In this document: positions 53,830 to 62,851 of the stretch, piece after piece
Position numbering within the stretch: the first letter of the stretch is position 1
Layout: each line of letters opens with the position of its first letter
Made by a program: the position numbers and the translations under genes
The notes under the pieces: model-generated
Databases searched by the model: none
What the model was told of the DNA's origin: nothing
Seen by the model: only the letters and a program-made list of their open reading frames with translations
Assembly (NCBI RefSeq): GCF_024199795.1
Contig: NZ_JANADK010000001.1
Location: 2,294,001 to 2,358,000 of the forward strand
Direction of reading: 5' to 3'
DNA length: 64,000 nucleotides
DNA from: Bradyrhizobium sp. CCGB01
Lineage (GTDB): Bacteria; Pseudomonadota; Alphaproteobacteria; Rhizobiales; Xanthobacteraceae

Positions 53830-55926
53830 ATGGACTCGAAGATCATGACCGCGCTCGGCGACCGCGTCCTGACGCTCGGGCCTCAGCCCGCGGCAGACGG
53901 CCCGTACAAGCACTTCAAGCTGACGCGCGATGCCGACGGCGTCGCCTGGCTGCTGTTCGACCGCGCCGATGCGAGCGCCAACACGCTGTCCTCCGACGTG
54001 ATGGAGGAGTTCGACGCCGTGCTCGCGGCGATCGAGACCGAGCGTCCCGCCGGCCTCGTGGTCCGCTCAGCAAAACCGTCCGGCTTCATCGCCGGCGCCG
54101 ACGTCAACGAATTCCGTGGCGCCAGCGATCCCGAGATGGTGGAGACACGCATCCGTGCCGCGCACGCCGTCGTCGATCATCTGGAAGCGCTAAAACTGCC
54201 GACGGTCGCCGTCATCCACGGCTTCTGCCTCGGCGGCGGGCTCGAGGTCGCGCTTGCCTGTCAGTCGCGCATCGCCATCGACGGCGCGCGCTTCGGCTTC
54301 CCCGAGGTGATGCTCGGCCTGCATCCGGGCCTCGGCGGCACCGCGCGTTTCACCGCGCTGGTCAACCCGACGCAGTCGATGGCGCTGATGCTGACCGGCC
54401 GCACCATCGATGCGCGGCGCGCCAGATCGCTCGGCCTGGTCGATACCGTGACGCAGGAGCGCCATGTCGCGCACGCGGTGAAGGATGCATTGTTCGGCCG
54501 CCTGAAGCGGGCGCGTCCCGGCTTTCTCGCGCGCGCGGCCAATTTCGGTCCCGTGCGCGGGCTTCTGGCCAAGCGCATGCGCTCGGAGGCGGCGAAGGCC
54601 GCGTCCCGCGAGCACTATCCGGCGCCCTACGCGCTGATCGATCTCTGGGAGACCCATGGCGGCAGCAAGGCTGCGATGTTGAAGGCCGAGCAGGCCTCGT
54701 TCGCCAAATTGATGGTGACGCCGACCGCGCAAAACCTGATCCGGGTGTTCTTCCTGCGCGAGCAGATGAAGAAGGCCGCAGGCCCCGGCAACACCGTCAA
54801 GCGTGTTCATGTCATCGGCGCCGGCGCGATGGGCGGCGACATCGCGGCCTGGTGCGCGGGGCAGGGGATGCGGGTCTCGCTCGCCGACATGAAGGCTGAG
54901 CCCATTGCGGGCGCGGTGAAGCGCGCCGCCGAGCTCTACGGCAAGATCATCCGCAAGCCGACCGACGTGCGTGACGCGCTCGACCGCCTGATCCCGGATA
55001 TGGACGGTGAGGGCGTCCGCAACGCCGATCTCATCATCGAGGCGGTGCCTGAAAAGCTCGAGCTGAAGCAGAAGGTCTATGCCGGCCTCGAGCCGCGAAT
55101 GAAGCCCGGCGCGATCCTCGCAACCAACACGTCGAGCATTCCGCTGCAGGATCTGCGCACCACGCTGGCGCGGCCGGAGCGGCTGGTCGGCCTGCATTTC
55201 TTCAACCCGGTATCGCGGCTGCAACTGGTCGAGGTCGTCAGCCACGACGGCAACGATGCGCAGGTGCTCAAGGAAGCGCTCGCCTTCGTCGGTGCGATCG
55301 ACCGCCTGCCGCTGCCGGTGAAGAGCTCGCCCGGCTTCCTCGTCAACCGCGCGCTGACGCCCTACATGCTGGAAGCGATGGTGATGCTGGACGAGAAGAC
55401 CGACCAGCGTTTGATCGACGCTGCGGCCGAACAGTTCGGCATGCCGATGGGGCCGATCGAGCTCGCCGACCAGGTCGGGCTCGACATCTGCCTCGACGTC
55501 GGCGACATGCTGCGCACCAGGTTCGGCGATCTCTTGCCGCCGACGCCGGCCTGGCTGCGCGAGAAGGTCGCCAAGGGCGAGCTCGGCCGCAAGACCGGCA
55601 GGGGCTTTTACGTCTGGAAGGACGGCAAGGCGGAGAAGCAACCGCTCCCCGAGACCGGCCCGCGCATCACCGACCAGATGATCGACCGCCTGGTCCTGCC
55701 GATGTCCAATGTCTGCGTCGCGGCGTTGCGCGAAGGCATCGTCGACGATCCCGATGCGGTCGACGGCGCCATGATCTTCGGCACGGGTTACGCACCGTTC
55801 CGCGGCGGCCCGCTGAATTATGCGCGCACGCGCGGCGTGGAAAATGTCGTATCCACCTTGCGCGCGCTGGCCGAACGATTCGGCGGGCGCTTTGCGCCCG
55901 ATCCGGGCTGGGACAGTTTCAAGTGA
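53830..55926 (+). CDS. fadJ: Fatty-acid oxidation multifunctional protein (enoyl-CoA hydratase / 3-hydroxyacyl-CoA dehydrogenase)
   Basis: 698 residues. The N-terminal crotonase domain has FIAGADVNEF and FCLGGGLEVALACQ for the oxyanion hole. The C-terminal dehydrogenase has the Rossmann motif VHVIGAGAMGGDIAAW, NTSSIPLQDL, FFNPVSRLQLVEVV and a second helical domain ending with GFYVW. It hydrates enoyl-CoA and oxidises 3-hydroxyacyl-CoA with NAD+. ATG at 53830 is two bases after the thiolase stop. An ATG at 53845 is possible. Confidence 0.93.
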   Translation: MDSKIMTALGDRVLTLGPQPAADGPYKHFKLTRDADGVAWLLFDRADASANTLSSDVMEEFDAVLAAIETERPAGLVVRSAKPSGFIAGADVNEFRGASDPEMVETRIRAAHAVVDHLEALKLPTVAVIHGFCLGGGLEVALACQSRIAIDGARFGFPEVMLGLHPGLGGTARFTALVNPTQSMALMLTGRTIDARRARSLGLVDTVTQERHVAHAVKDALFGRLKRARPGFLARAANFGPVRGLLAKRMRSEAAKAASREHYPAPYALIDLWETHGGSKAAMLKAEQASFAKLMVTPTAQNLIRVFFLREQMKKAAGPGNTVKRVHVIGAGAMGGDIAAWCAGQGMRVSLADMKAEPIAGAVKRAAELYGKIIRKPTDVRDALDRLIPDMDGEGVRNADLIIEAVPEKLELKQKVYAGLEPRMKPGAILATNTSSIPLQDLRTTLARPERLVGLHFFNPVSRLQLVEVVSHDGNDAQVLKEALAFVGAIDRLPLPVKSSPGFLVNRALTPYMLEAMVMLDEKTDQRLIDAAAEQFGMPMGPIELADQVGLDICLDVGDMLRTRFGDLLPPTPAWLREKVAKGELGRKTGRGFYVWKDGKAEKQPLPETGPRITDQMIDRLVLPMSNVCVAALREGIVDDPDAVDGAMIFGTGYAPFRGGPLNYARTRGVENVVSTLRALAERFGGRFAPDPGWDSFK

Positions 55927-55933
55927 GAGAGGC

Positions 55934-56344
55934 ATGAGCGAACAAGCGAATACCGGGCCGGGCGGTGATCTCTGCATCCGCACGCTGGCCATGCCCGCCG
56001 ACACCAACGCCAATGGCGACATCTTCGGTGGCTGGCTGCTCAGCCAGATGGACGTCGGCGGCGGCGTGTTCGCCTCGAAGGTCGCGAAGTCGCGCACTGT
56101 CACCGTCGCGATCGAGGCGATGAATTTTCGCAAGGCGGTCTATGTCGGCGATCTCGTCTCGGTTCACGCCCACCTCGTCCGCGTCGGGCGCACGTCGATC
56201 ACTGTGCACCTGGAAGCCTGGGCGCTGCGTCGTGGAGAGCAGCATCCGTTCCTCGTCACCGACGGCAATTTCACCTACGTGTCGATCGACGAGCACGGCC
56301 GCCCGCAGGCGGTTCGCCCGACCGACACGGCGATCGCGACGTAA
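55934..56344 (+). CDS. Acyl-CoA thioesterase, YciA-like hotdog protein
   Basis: 136 residues of hotdog fold. ADTNANGDIFGGWLLSQMDV and GVFASKVAKSRTVTVAI are typical of YciA-type acyl-CoA hydrolases, with the Asn and Asp of the catalytic helix. It would release free CoA from acyl-CoA, perhaps as a safety valve for the beta-oxidation operon, which ends eight bases upstream. GAGAGG lies just before the ATG at 55934. Confidence 0.9.
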   Translation: MSEQANTGPGGDLCIRTLAMPADTNANGDIFGGWLLSQMDVGGGVFASKVAKSRTVTVAIEAMNFRKAVYVGDLVSVHAHLVRVGRTSITVHLEAWALRRGEQHPFLVTDGNFTYVSIDEHGRPQAVRPTDTAIAT

Positions 56345-56563
56345 TCCCGCGCGGCGCTTTGCCCTCTCACGAAAACTTGCAGCGCGCCAAACGCGGCGCG
56401 GCTGAGTCAACGCGTCGCGGCTTTGCCAAGAAGCAGTCATAAAACGGATGAGGTCGCCGCGTACCCATTAGCGCGTCGATTCGGGGTGGAAACCGGTTGA
56501 TTTGCCCTAGGAACCAAAGGGCAGTCATGCCGTTATTTGCCCGCACTGAGGAATCAACGGGCC

Positions 56564-56755
56564 ATGCCGGACAGCTACATCATCGAAGTTAATTCCGAGA
56601 CCGCGGGCATCGTGGTTCGTGGTCACGGAGGATACTGCTTCTTCGCCTCGTCCCACCAGTTCAATCGCCTCGAAGGCCAGCTCTTCCGCAATGCGCGCGA
56701 AGCCGAGCGCGCTGCGCGCAAGCTGGTTAACGGCGACGTGAAGGAAGCGGCGTAA
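56564..56755 (+). CDS. Small hypothetical protein
   Basis: 63 residues (MPDSYIIEVNSETAGIVVRG onward), with a GGYCFFASSHQFNRLEG core and a Lys/Arg-rich helical tail. Similar short proteins are common in related genomes, but I do not know a function. The frame is open from 56537 by TTG, but the ATG at 56564 is more likely. GAGG stands about 12 bases upstream, a long spacing. Confidence 0.6.
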   Translation: MPDSYIIEVNSETAGIVVRGHGGYCFFASSHQFNRLEGQLFRNAREAERAARKLVNGDVKEAA

Positions 56756-57041
56756 GCGGCTTCTGCCGGTGACTTCTGACGCGCGAAGCGTGGTCGGAAT
56801 TTTTTGCAGCCCTTGATGCTGCTGACTTTTCCTTCTCCCCTTGTGGGAGAAGGTGGCGTAGGCCGCCCTCGGCGGCCGTTCTGAAGAGAGCGCCGAAGCA
56901 AAGCTTCGGCTATAGCGCCGGATGACGGGTATATTTCCGCATATTCAAATAGAAACGAGTTCGCGGAGAAATACCCCTCATCCGTCTCGCCGCTCTGCGG
57001 CGAGCCGCCCTCTCCCGCAAGGGGAGAGGGCAAGAGTCGCA

Positions 57042-57434
57042 TCACAACTTCGTTGCGGAGCGCGACAACAGCTTCCAATCGTCGCCCTGCTTCAACCAGT
57101 TCATCAGAATATGAAGGCTGTTTGCCACTTTCTGTCCGCCGGTCATCATTTCGGCCAGCCAGTGGAAGCGCACGATCGCGACGGGGCCGACGATCTTGAT
57201 GGTCGGGTCCTTGTACGTAATCGACAGGAACTCCGTCTTGCCGTCGGTGGCGTTGGCGACGAAGGCCGCCTTGTCCTCGAGGAAGCCGTTGGAGTGGCTG
57301 TAGCTCAGATCATCCGCGCACAGCGCACTGAGTGCCTTCGGGTCGGCCGCGATCTGGGCGAGACGAAATGCCTCGAGGTTTCTTGCCACCGCCTCGTGGT
57401 CCGTCGTGGCGGCATGATCGCGATTCAGTGTCAT
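57042..57434 (-). CDS. SnoaL-like/NTF2-fold protein, copy without export signal
   Basis: 130 residues. Core pattern NLEAFRLAQIAADPKALSAL, CADDLSYSHSNG, FLSITYKDPTIKIVGPVAIV and HILMNWLKQGDDWKLLSRSA is that of a DUF4440/SnoaL-like domain. The N-terminus (MTLNRDHAATTDHEAV) is short and polar, so the protein should stay in the cytoplasm. GGAG seven bases before the ATG at 57434 sets the start. It is the duplicate of the gene at 57658. Function unknown. Confidence 0.85.
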   Translation of the reverse strand: MTLNRDHAATTDHEAVARNLEAFRLAQIAADPKALSALCADDLSYSHSNGFLEDKAAFVANATDGKTEFLSITYKDPTIKIVGPVAIVRFHWLAEMMTGGQKVANSLHILMNWLKQGDDWKLLSRSATKL

Positions 57435-57657
57435 CGTATGCTCCGGTCTTGATCTTGCGCCCACTGTTGCAGCCGCACTTGATTTTGTCGAGATTCAGGT
57501 CGCAATACGCTGCATTGCGCTAGGTGACGCGATTTCTGACGCGGAAAGCGTGGTCGGAATTTTTTGCAGCCCCGATGCTGCTGCCTTCTTCTCCCCTCGG
57601 GAGAGAAGGCGGCCTATGCCGCCCTCTCCCGCAAAGGGGAGAGGGTGAGCGATCGCA

Positions 57658-58110
57658 TCACAACTTCGTTGCGGCCCGCGACAGCAGCTTCCAGTCGTCG
57701 CCCTGCTTCTGCCAGTTCATCAGGATGTGAAGGTTGGTCGGCACTTTTTTCCCATCGGCCGCCATCTCCTGTTCCGCCACCCAGTGGAAGCGCACGATCG
57801 CAGCGGGGCCGACGACCTTGATGGTCGGGTCCTTGTATTCGATCGACAGGAATTTCGACTTGCCGTCGGTGGCGTTGGTCACGAAGGTCGCCTTGTCCTC
57901 GACCTTGCCGCTGGAATGGCTGTAACTCACATCGTCGGCGCAGAGCGCGCCGAGCGCCTTGGGATCGGCCGCGATCTGGGCAAGGCGGAAGGCCTCGACC
58001 TTTTTCGCCACGGCTTCCTCATCCGCCGAGGCTGCCAGCGCCGGTGCTGTGAGGGCGAGCGCGGAGAGAGCAAGGGTCGAGAGAGCCAGATCGCGTCGGT
58101 TGATCGTCAT
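57658..58110 (-). CDS. Exported SnoaL-like/NTF2-fold protein (probable Tat signal)
   Basis: 150 residues. MTINRRDLALSTLALSALAL then TAPALAASA is a signal sequence with an Arg-Arg pair resembling a Tat motif, and the mature domain matches the neighbouring copy (VEAFRLAQIAADPKALGAL, SYSHSSG, HILMNWQKQGDDWKLLSRAA). AAAGGAGG five bases before the ATG at 58110 is a strong ribosome site. It would act in the periplasm; the ligand is unknown. Confidence 0.85.
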   Translation of the reverse strand: MTINRRDLALSTLALSALALTAPALAASADEEAVAKKVEAFRLAQIAADPKALGALCADDVSYSHSSGKVEDKATFVTNATDGKSKFLSIEYKDPTIKVVGPAAIVRFHWVAEQEMAADGKKVPTNLHILMNWQKQGDDWKLLSRAATKL

Positions 58111-58264
58111 CGTTTCCTCCTTTTTGATCTTGTACGGAGTGTTGCAGCCGCGCGCGGCTTTGTCGAGTGTCGCGTGGTGGTCATGTCCATGCGTCATTGC
58201 GCGATCGGGGCTGCATTGATACGTGTTTCGCATTGATGCGTCGTGCATTCGGGAAAGTACGGAA

Positions 58265-58987
58265 ATGATCGAAGGCAAAGGGCAAGCGCAGGGGCAAATG
58301 CAAGGACAAGTGCGAGGGCAAATGATGGGCAAGGCATTGCTGTTCGACATCGACGGCACGCTCGCCAACACCGACCCGCTGCACTTGAAGGCCTTCAACC
58401 AGGTGCTCGGGCCGCGCGGCCATGTGTTCGATCACGCGCGCTTCTCCAGGGAGCTGCAAGGCTTCGCCAATGCGTCGATCGGCGAGCGCTTTCTGCCCGA
58501 CGAAACGGTGGAGCGGCGCGCCAAGATCCTCGGCGAGAAGGAAGAGGTCTTCCGCACGCTCGTCGCCGGGCAGATCGAGCCGCTGCCGGGCCTGATGGCG
58601 CTGCTCGACCGTGCGGATGCAGCCGGCATTCCCATGGTGGCCGTGACCAACGCGCCGCGCCTCAACGCGGAGCTGTTGCTTTCGGGCCTCGGCATCACGG
58701 CGCGGTTCAAGGCGATCGTCATCGGGGACGAGCTGCCGCACGGCAAGCCGCATCCGCTCCCGTATCAGGAAGGGTTGCGCTTCGTCGGCGCCAGCGCGCA
58801 GGCCTCGATCGCGTTCGAGGATTCCCGCTCCGGCGTGCAATCGGCTGCGGCTGCCGGCATCCCGACCATCGGGATGCGCACCAGCCTCAGCCATGCTGAC
58901 CTTGTTGCCGCCGGCGCGGTCGCTTCCGTTGCTGCTTACGATGATCCGGCGCTGCTGGCGCGCCTCGCCGCTGCGATGGCGTGGTGA
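58265..58987 (+). CDS. HAD-superfamily hydrolase (phosphoglycolate phosphatase/beta-phosphoglucomutase-like)
   Basis: 240 residues from the ATG at 58265. The motifs are LLFDIDGTLANTDPLHLKAF (Asp nucleophile and acid), VAVTNAPRLNAEL and GKPHPLPYQEGL with AFEDSRSGVQSAAAAG, so it is a phosphatase or mutase on a sugar phosphate. Before the core lies a low-complexity Gly-Gln repeat (GKGQAQGQMQGQVRGQMMGK). ATGs at 58322 and 58325 just ahead of the core could be the real start, with GAGG upstream, leaving the repeat untranslated. Confidence 0.87.
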   Translation: MIEGKGQAQGQMQGQVRGQMMGKALLFDIDGTLANTDPLHLKAFNQVLGPRGHVFDHARFSRELQGFANASIGERFLPDETVERRAKILGEKEEVFRTLVAGQIEPLPGLMALLDRADAAGIPMVAVTNAPRLNAELLLSGLGITARFKAIVIGDELPHGKPHPLPYQEGLRFVGASAQASIAFEDSRSGVQSAAAAGIPTIGMRTSLSHADLVAAGAVASVAAYDDPALLARLAAAMAW

Positions 58988-59078
58988 GAGGCTTCGTCCG
59001 TTAACCGTGATCGCCGCGCGCATTGACCGCACGCGCGAACCGCCGCACCATGCGGCATCCTGATTTGAGGCCATCGCC

Positions 59079-59927
59079 GTGACCGGATTGACCCATCGCC
59101 AAGCCGAGATCCTCAATATCGCGCGCGCTTCCGGCCGCGTCATGGTCGAGGAGCTCGCGCGCCGGTTCGAGGTTTCGGCGCAGACCATCCGCAAGGATCT
59201 CAACGATCTCTGCGAGCGCCGCTCGCTGACCCGCATCCATGGCGGCGCCATCATCGCCTCCGGCGTGGAAAACCTCGCCTACGAAGCGAGACGGTTCGTC
59301 GCCGCCGACGAGAAGAAGGCGATCGGCGCTGCCGCCGCCTCGCTGATCCCGAACGGCTGCTCGCTCTTCATCAACATCGGCACCACGACCGAGGAGGTCG
59401 CGAGCGCGCTGACCTCGCACGAGGATCTCCTCGTCATCACCAACAATCTCAACGTCGCGATGCTGCTCTACCGCCATCCCCGCATCGAGGTGGTGGTCGC
59501 CGGCGGCACGGTGCGGCGCGCCGACGGCGCCGTGGTCGGCTCGACCGCGACGCAGCTGATCGGCCAGTTCAAGGTCGACTACGCCATCATCGGGGCGTCC
59601 GCGATCGACGAGGAGGGCGCGCTGCTCGACTTCGACTATCGCGAGGTGCAGGTGGCGCAAGCCATCATCGCCAATGCCCGCAGCGTCATGCTGGTGGCCG
59701 ACTCCACCAAGCTTCGCCGCAGCGCCCCGGTGCGCATCGCCCATATCAGCCAGATCCAGACCTTCGTGACCGACCAGGAACTGCCCGAGCGCCTCGCCAC
59801 CATCTGCCACAGCAAAGGCATCGAGGTGATGGAGGCGATGCCGAAGGCCGCAGGGGATATCGAAGATTCCCCGGCCGAGACGCCGGACGCCGCGCCTGAG
59901 GGTGCACCGGTGGTCAGGCTGCGGTAG
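59079..59927 (+). CDS. glpR: DeoR/GlpR-family regulator of glycerol metabolism
   Basis: 282 residues: N-terminal DeoR helix-turn-helix (RQAEILNIARASGRVMVEEL and QTIRKDLNDLCE), then a sugar-phosphate isomerase-like sensor domain (GTTTEEVASAL, GGTVRRADGAVVG, DYAIIGASAIDEEGALLDFD). GlpR-type proteins bind glycerol-3-phosphate and repress glp genes. glpD and the glycerol ABC genes follow, with a perfect palindrome between. GTG start at 59079. The C-terminal 30 residues are acidic and Pro-rich and go beyond the family core. Confidence 0.9.
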   Translation: MTGLTHRQAEILNIARASGRVMVEELARRFEVSAQTIRKDLNDLCERRSLTRIHGGAIIASGVENLAYEARRFVAADEKKAIGAAAASLIPNGCSLFINIGTTTEEVASALTSHEDLLVITNNLNVAMLLYRHPRIEVVVAGGTVRRADGAVVGSTATQLIGQFKVDYAIIGASAIDEEGALLDFDYREVQVAQAIIANARSVMLVADSTKLRRSAPVRIAHISQIQTFVTDQELPERLATICHSKGIEVMEAMPKAAGDIEDSPAETPDAAPEGAPVVRLR

Positions 59928-59945
59928 CGCGACAGCCCCCGCATC

Positions 59946-60028
59946 GTCATGGCCGGGCTTGACCCGGCCATCCACGCCTTTCAGCAGCACAAAGAACGTC
60001 GATGCCCCGGGACAGTCCCGGGCATGAC
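59946..60028. repeat. GTCAT-hairpin-ATGAC palindromic repeat, family A-like
   Basis: GTCAT, then GGCCGGGCTTGACCCGGCC hairpin, ATCCACGCC, a centre, GATG, then CCCGGGACAGTCCCGGG hairpin and ATGAC. It shares the outer frame of family A (two hairpins inside GTCAT/ATGAC) but not the central GTACTGG words. It ends glpR transcription or merely sits behind it. Confidence 0.75.
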
Positions 60029-60145
60029 GGTGCACGGCTGAATTGTGGCCGTCGCTCCCCCGAGGATGGCGCCTGCCTATATCCTCACCCCGCTGCCCAC
60101 AAAAAATGTTCCGCTTTCACTTCCTGTCGCCCCTCTTTCATCTTG

Positions 60146-60182
60146 CTTTCGTTTTTCGGTGTGATCTAATCAAAAACGAAAG
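60146..60182. promoter_or_regulatory. Perfect inverted repeat ahead of glpD, probable GlpR operator
   Basis: CTTTCGTTTTT at 60146-60156 and AAAAACGAAAG at 60172-60182 are exact reverse complements separated by 15 bases. TTTCG and TTTTTCGG repeats inside the left arm resemble the TTTCG-type words bound by DeoR-family regulators in alphaproteobacteria. It lies 34 bases before glpD and after glpR. It could also fold as a hairpin in RNA. Confidence 0.7.
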
Positions 60183-60215
60183 TAGTCGCTCGAAGGAACG
60201 AGCGGTCGCCGGGGG

Positions 60216-61766
60216 ATGCGTCTGTTGGAGCGTATTTTCGACCTCGCCATTATCGGAGGCGGTGTTAACGGCTGCGGCATCGCGCGCGATGCGGTGGGCC
60301 GGGGCAACACGGTTTTCCTGTGCGAAATGAACGATTTGGCGAGCGGGACGTCGTCCTGGTCGACCAAGCTGGTGCACGGTGGCCTGCGCTATCTCGAATA
60401 TTACGAGTTTCGCCTGGTCCGCGAGGCGCTGATCGAGCGCGAGATTCTCTGGGGCATCGCGCCCCATATCATCCGTCCCCTGCGTTTCGTTTTGCCGCAT
60501 CACGCCGGCCTGCGCCCGGCCTGGCTGCTGCGCCTCGGCCTCTTTCTCTATGATCATATCGGCGGCCGTCACCTGCTGCCGGCGACGCGCTCGGTCGATC
60601 TCAGGCGTGATGAAGTCGGCCGTCCGCTGATCCCGAACCGCTACTCTCGCGCGTTCGAATATTCCGACTGCTTCGTCGATGACGCCCGTCTCGTCGTGCT
60701 CAACGCGCGCGATGCCGCCGACAAGGGCGCCGAGATCCGCACCCGCACCCGCGCGACCGACATCAAGCAGTCCGACGGCATCTGGACGGTCAGCATGGTC
60801 AACACGCTGACCGGCGAGCGGTCGTCGATCCAGGCCCGCGCGTTGATCAACGCCGGCGGCCCCTGGGTCGAGGACGTGCTCGGCCGCGGCGCCGGCGTGA
60901 ACGCCAAAGCCAAGGTGCGGCTGGTGCAGGGCTCGCACATCGTGGTCAAGAAGCTCTACGACCACGACCGCGCCTACATGTTCCAGAACGCGGACGGCCG
61001 CATCATCTTCGTGATCCCGTACCAGGACGACTTCACGCTGATCGGTACGACGGACCGTGATTATGACGGCGATCCCGCCAAGGTGAAAGCGACGCCCGAG
61101 GAGATCCAGTATCTCTGCGCCGCCGCGAGCGAGTATCTGGCCAAGCCCGTGACGTCAGAGGACGTGGTCTGGACCTACTCCGGTGTGCGACCGCTTTATG
61201 ACGACGGCGCCAGCGAAGCCAAGGCGGCGACGCGCGACTACGTGTTCGAGCTCGACACACCCGGCGGCGTGCCGCTGCTCTCGATCTATGGCGGCAAGAT
61301 CACGACCTACCGCCGGCTCGCCGAAGAGGCGCTGGAACGGCTCGCGCCCTATCTTCGCAGTGCGAAAGCGCGCGAAGGCTGGACCGGCAAATGGCCGCTG
61401 CCCGGCGGCGACATGGGCGTGTCCGACGTCGACGGCCTGATCGCCGAGCTCCAGCGCGGCTACCCCTTCCTCAGCCACGAGCACGCCCGCCGTCTCGCCC
61501 GTGCTTACGGTACCCGCGCCATCAAGCTGCTCGGCGATGCCAAATCGGCCGCCGACCTCGGCGAGGCCTTCGGCGCGACGCTGACCGAGCGCGAGGTCCG
61601 CTACCTCATCGCCAACGAATGGGCCGTCACGGCGGACGACATCGTCTGGCGCCGCTCCAAGCTTGGCCTGCGACTATCTGCCGACGAGATCTCTGCATTG
61701 AACGACTGGATTGCAACCCACGCTGTGCCGCAAAGTCCCCTGCTGGAAGCGGGAGGCCGCTCATGA
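60216..61766 (+). CDS. glpD: Aerobic glycerol-3-phosphate dehydrogenase
   Basis: 516 residues. FAD-binding motif FDLAIIGGGVNGCGIARDA, then SSWSTKLVHGGLRYLEYYEF, VVLNARDAADKGAEI, RLVQGSHIVVKKLYDHDRAY and TLIGTTDRDYDGDP, as in membrane-associated GlpD. It oxidises glycerol-3-phosphate to dihydroxyacetone phosphate and passes electrons to ubiquinone. The stop overlaps the next start (ATGA), so translation is coupled to the transporter genes. GGGGG directly abuts the ATG; a TTG at 60225 is a possible alternative. Confidence 0.94.
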   Translation: MRLLERIFDLAIIGGGVNGCGIARDAVGRGNTVFLCEMNDLASGTSSWSTKLVHGGLRYLEYYEFRLVREALIEREILWGIAPHIIRPLRFVLPHHAGLRPAWLLRLGLFLYDHIGGRHLLPATRSVDLRRDEVGRPLIPNRYSRAFEYSDCFVDDARLVVLNARDAADKGAEIRTRTRATDIKQSDGIWTVSMVNTLTGERSSIQARALINAGGPWVEDVLGRGAGVNAKAKVRLVQGSHIVVKKLYDHDRAYMFQNADGRIIFVIPYQDDFTLIGTTDRDYDGDPAKVKATPEEIQYLCAAASEYLAKPVTSEDVVWTYSGVRPLYDDGASEAKAATRDYVFELDTPGGVPLLSIYGGKITTYRRLAEEALERLAPYLRSAKAREGWTGKWPLPGGDMGVSDVDGLIAELQRGYPFLSHEHARRLARAYGTRAIKLLGDAKSAADLGEAFGATLTEREVRYLIANEWAVTADDIVWRRSKLGLRLSADEISALNDWIATHAVPQSPLLEAGGRS

Positions 61767-62839
61767 GCGTGACGCTCGATCATGTGACCCGGACCGTCGA
61801 GGGGATACCGCATATCCGCGACGTTTCGCTGACGCTCGAGAGCGGCACGCTCAACGTGCTGCTCGGGCCGACGCTGTCCGGCAAGACCTCGATCATGCGG
61901 CTGCTCGCCGGCCTCGACAAGCCGACGACGGGCAAGCTGCTGGTCAACGGCAAGGACGTCACCGGCGCCGACGTGCGCCAGCGTTCGGTCGCCATGGTCT
62001 ACCAGCAGTTCATCAACTACCCCTCGCTGACCGTCTACGAGAACATCGCCTCGCCCTTGCGCGTGCAGGGCAAGCCGCGCGCGGAGATCGAACAGCGTGT
62101 TGCGGAGGCCGCAAAACTGCTGCGGCTCGAACCGTTCCTGAAGCGCACGCCGCTCCAGCTCTCCGGTGGCCAGCAGCAGCGCACCGCGATCGCGCGCGCG
62201 CTGGTGAAGGGCGCCGATCTCGTTCTGCTCGACGAGCCGCTCGCCAACCTGGACTACAAGCTTCGCGAGGAGCTGCGCGCCGAGCTGCCGCGCATCTTCG
62301 AGGCCTCCGGCGCGATCTTCGTCTATGCCACCACCGAGCCGACCGAGGCGCTGCTGCTGGGCGGCAACACGGTCTGCATGTGGGAAGGGCAGGCGCTCCA
62401 GATCGGCGAGACCGCCAACGTCTATCGCCGGCCGCAGACTCTTCGCGTCGCGCAAGTCTTTTCCGATCCGCCGCTCAATCTCGTGGGCATCGAGAAGAAG
62501 AACGGGCAGGTCGCTTATGCCGGCGGTACGGCCTCGCCGGCCTCCGGTCTCTATTCGTCGCTGGCCGACGGCGCCTATCGCGTCGGCTTTCGCGCCCACC
62601 AGCTTGCGCTCGCCAATGGCGAGGCCGACCGCCACGCCTTCCATGCCACGGTGACGGTGACCGAGATCACCGGTTCGGAGAGTTTCGTGCATCTGACCCG
62701 CGACGGATCGAACTGGGTGGCGGTGCTGCACGGCGTGCACGAGTTCGAGCCCGGCCAGACCATTGACGCCGTGCTCGATCCGAATGATGTCTTCGTGTTC
62801 GACGCGGCCGATCGCCTCGTCGCAGCGCCTGCTACCTGA
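61763..62839 (+). CDS. glpS: Glycerol ABC transporter ATP-binding protein, GlpS-like
   Basis: 358 residues of the sugar-ABC ATPase type with a C-terminal TOBE/OB domain. Walker [11 protein letters not shown]-loop [13 protein letters not shown], signature LSGGQQQR, Walker [14 protein letters not shown]. The switch His of the H-loop is missing: the site reads [12 protein letters not shown] instead of VTHDQxEA. By order (glpD, two ATPases, permease) it matches the GlpS of the rhizobial glycerol operon. The ATG at 61763 overlaps the glpD stop. It should pair with the next ATPase. Confidence 0.87.
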   Translation: MSVTLDHVTRTVEGIPHIRDVSLTLESGTLNVLLGPTLSGKTSIMRLLAGLDKPTTGKLLVNGKDVTGADVRQRSVAMVYQQFINYPSLTVYENIASPLRVQGKPRAEIEQRVAEAAKLLRLEPFLKRTPLQLSGGQQQRTAIARALVKGADLVLLDEPLANLDYKLREELRAELPRIFEASGAIFVYATTEPTEALLLGGNTVCMWEGQALQIGETANVYRRPQTLRVAQVFSDPPLNLVGIEKKNGQVAYAGGTASPASGLYSSLADGAYRVGFRAHQLALANGEADRHAFHATVTVTEITGSESFVHLTRDGSNWVAVLHGVHEFEPGQTIDAVLDPNDVFVFDAADRLVAAPAT

Positions 62840-62851
62840 GGGGGATGCGCC

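Larger units (their letters stand above)
56775..58165. repeat. Tandem duplication: two copies of a SnoaL-like gene with its flanks
   Basis: The block 56775-57490 is repeated in 57534-58165. Outside the genes, GCGTGGTCGGAATTTTTTGC at 56788 recurs at 57548, and TGTTGCAGCCGC at 57465 recurs at 58140. Within each copy the SnoaL-like gene keeps about 70 percent of its residues. The first copy carries a longer CCTTCTCCCC-type repeat (56831-57031) than the second (57583-57647), which explains the unequal lengths. Confidence 0.85.

Noticed and set aside
60146..60182. The glp inverted repeat as a transcription terminator of glpR
   Set aside because: The arms are AT-rich with a 15-base loop and lie 34 bases before glpD, so an operator role fits better, although a hairpin cannot be excluded.
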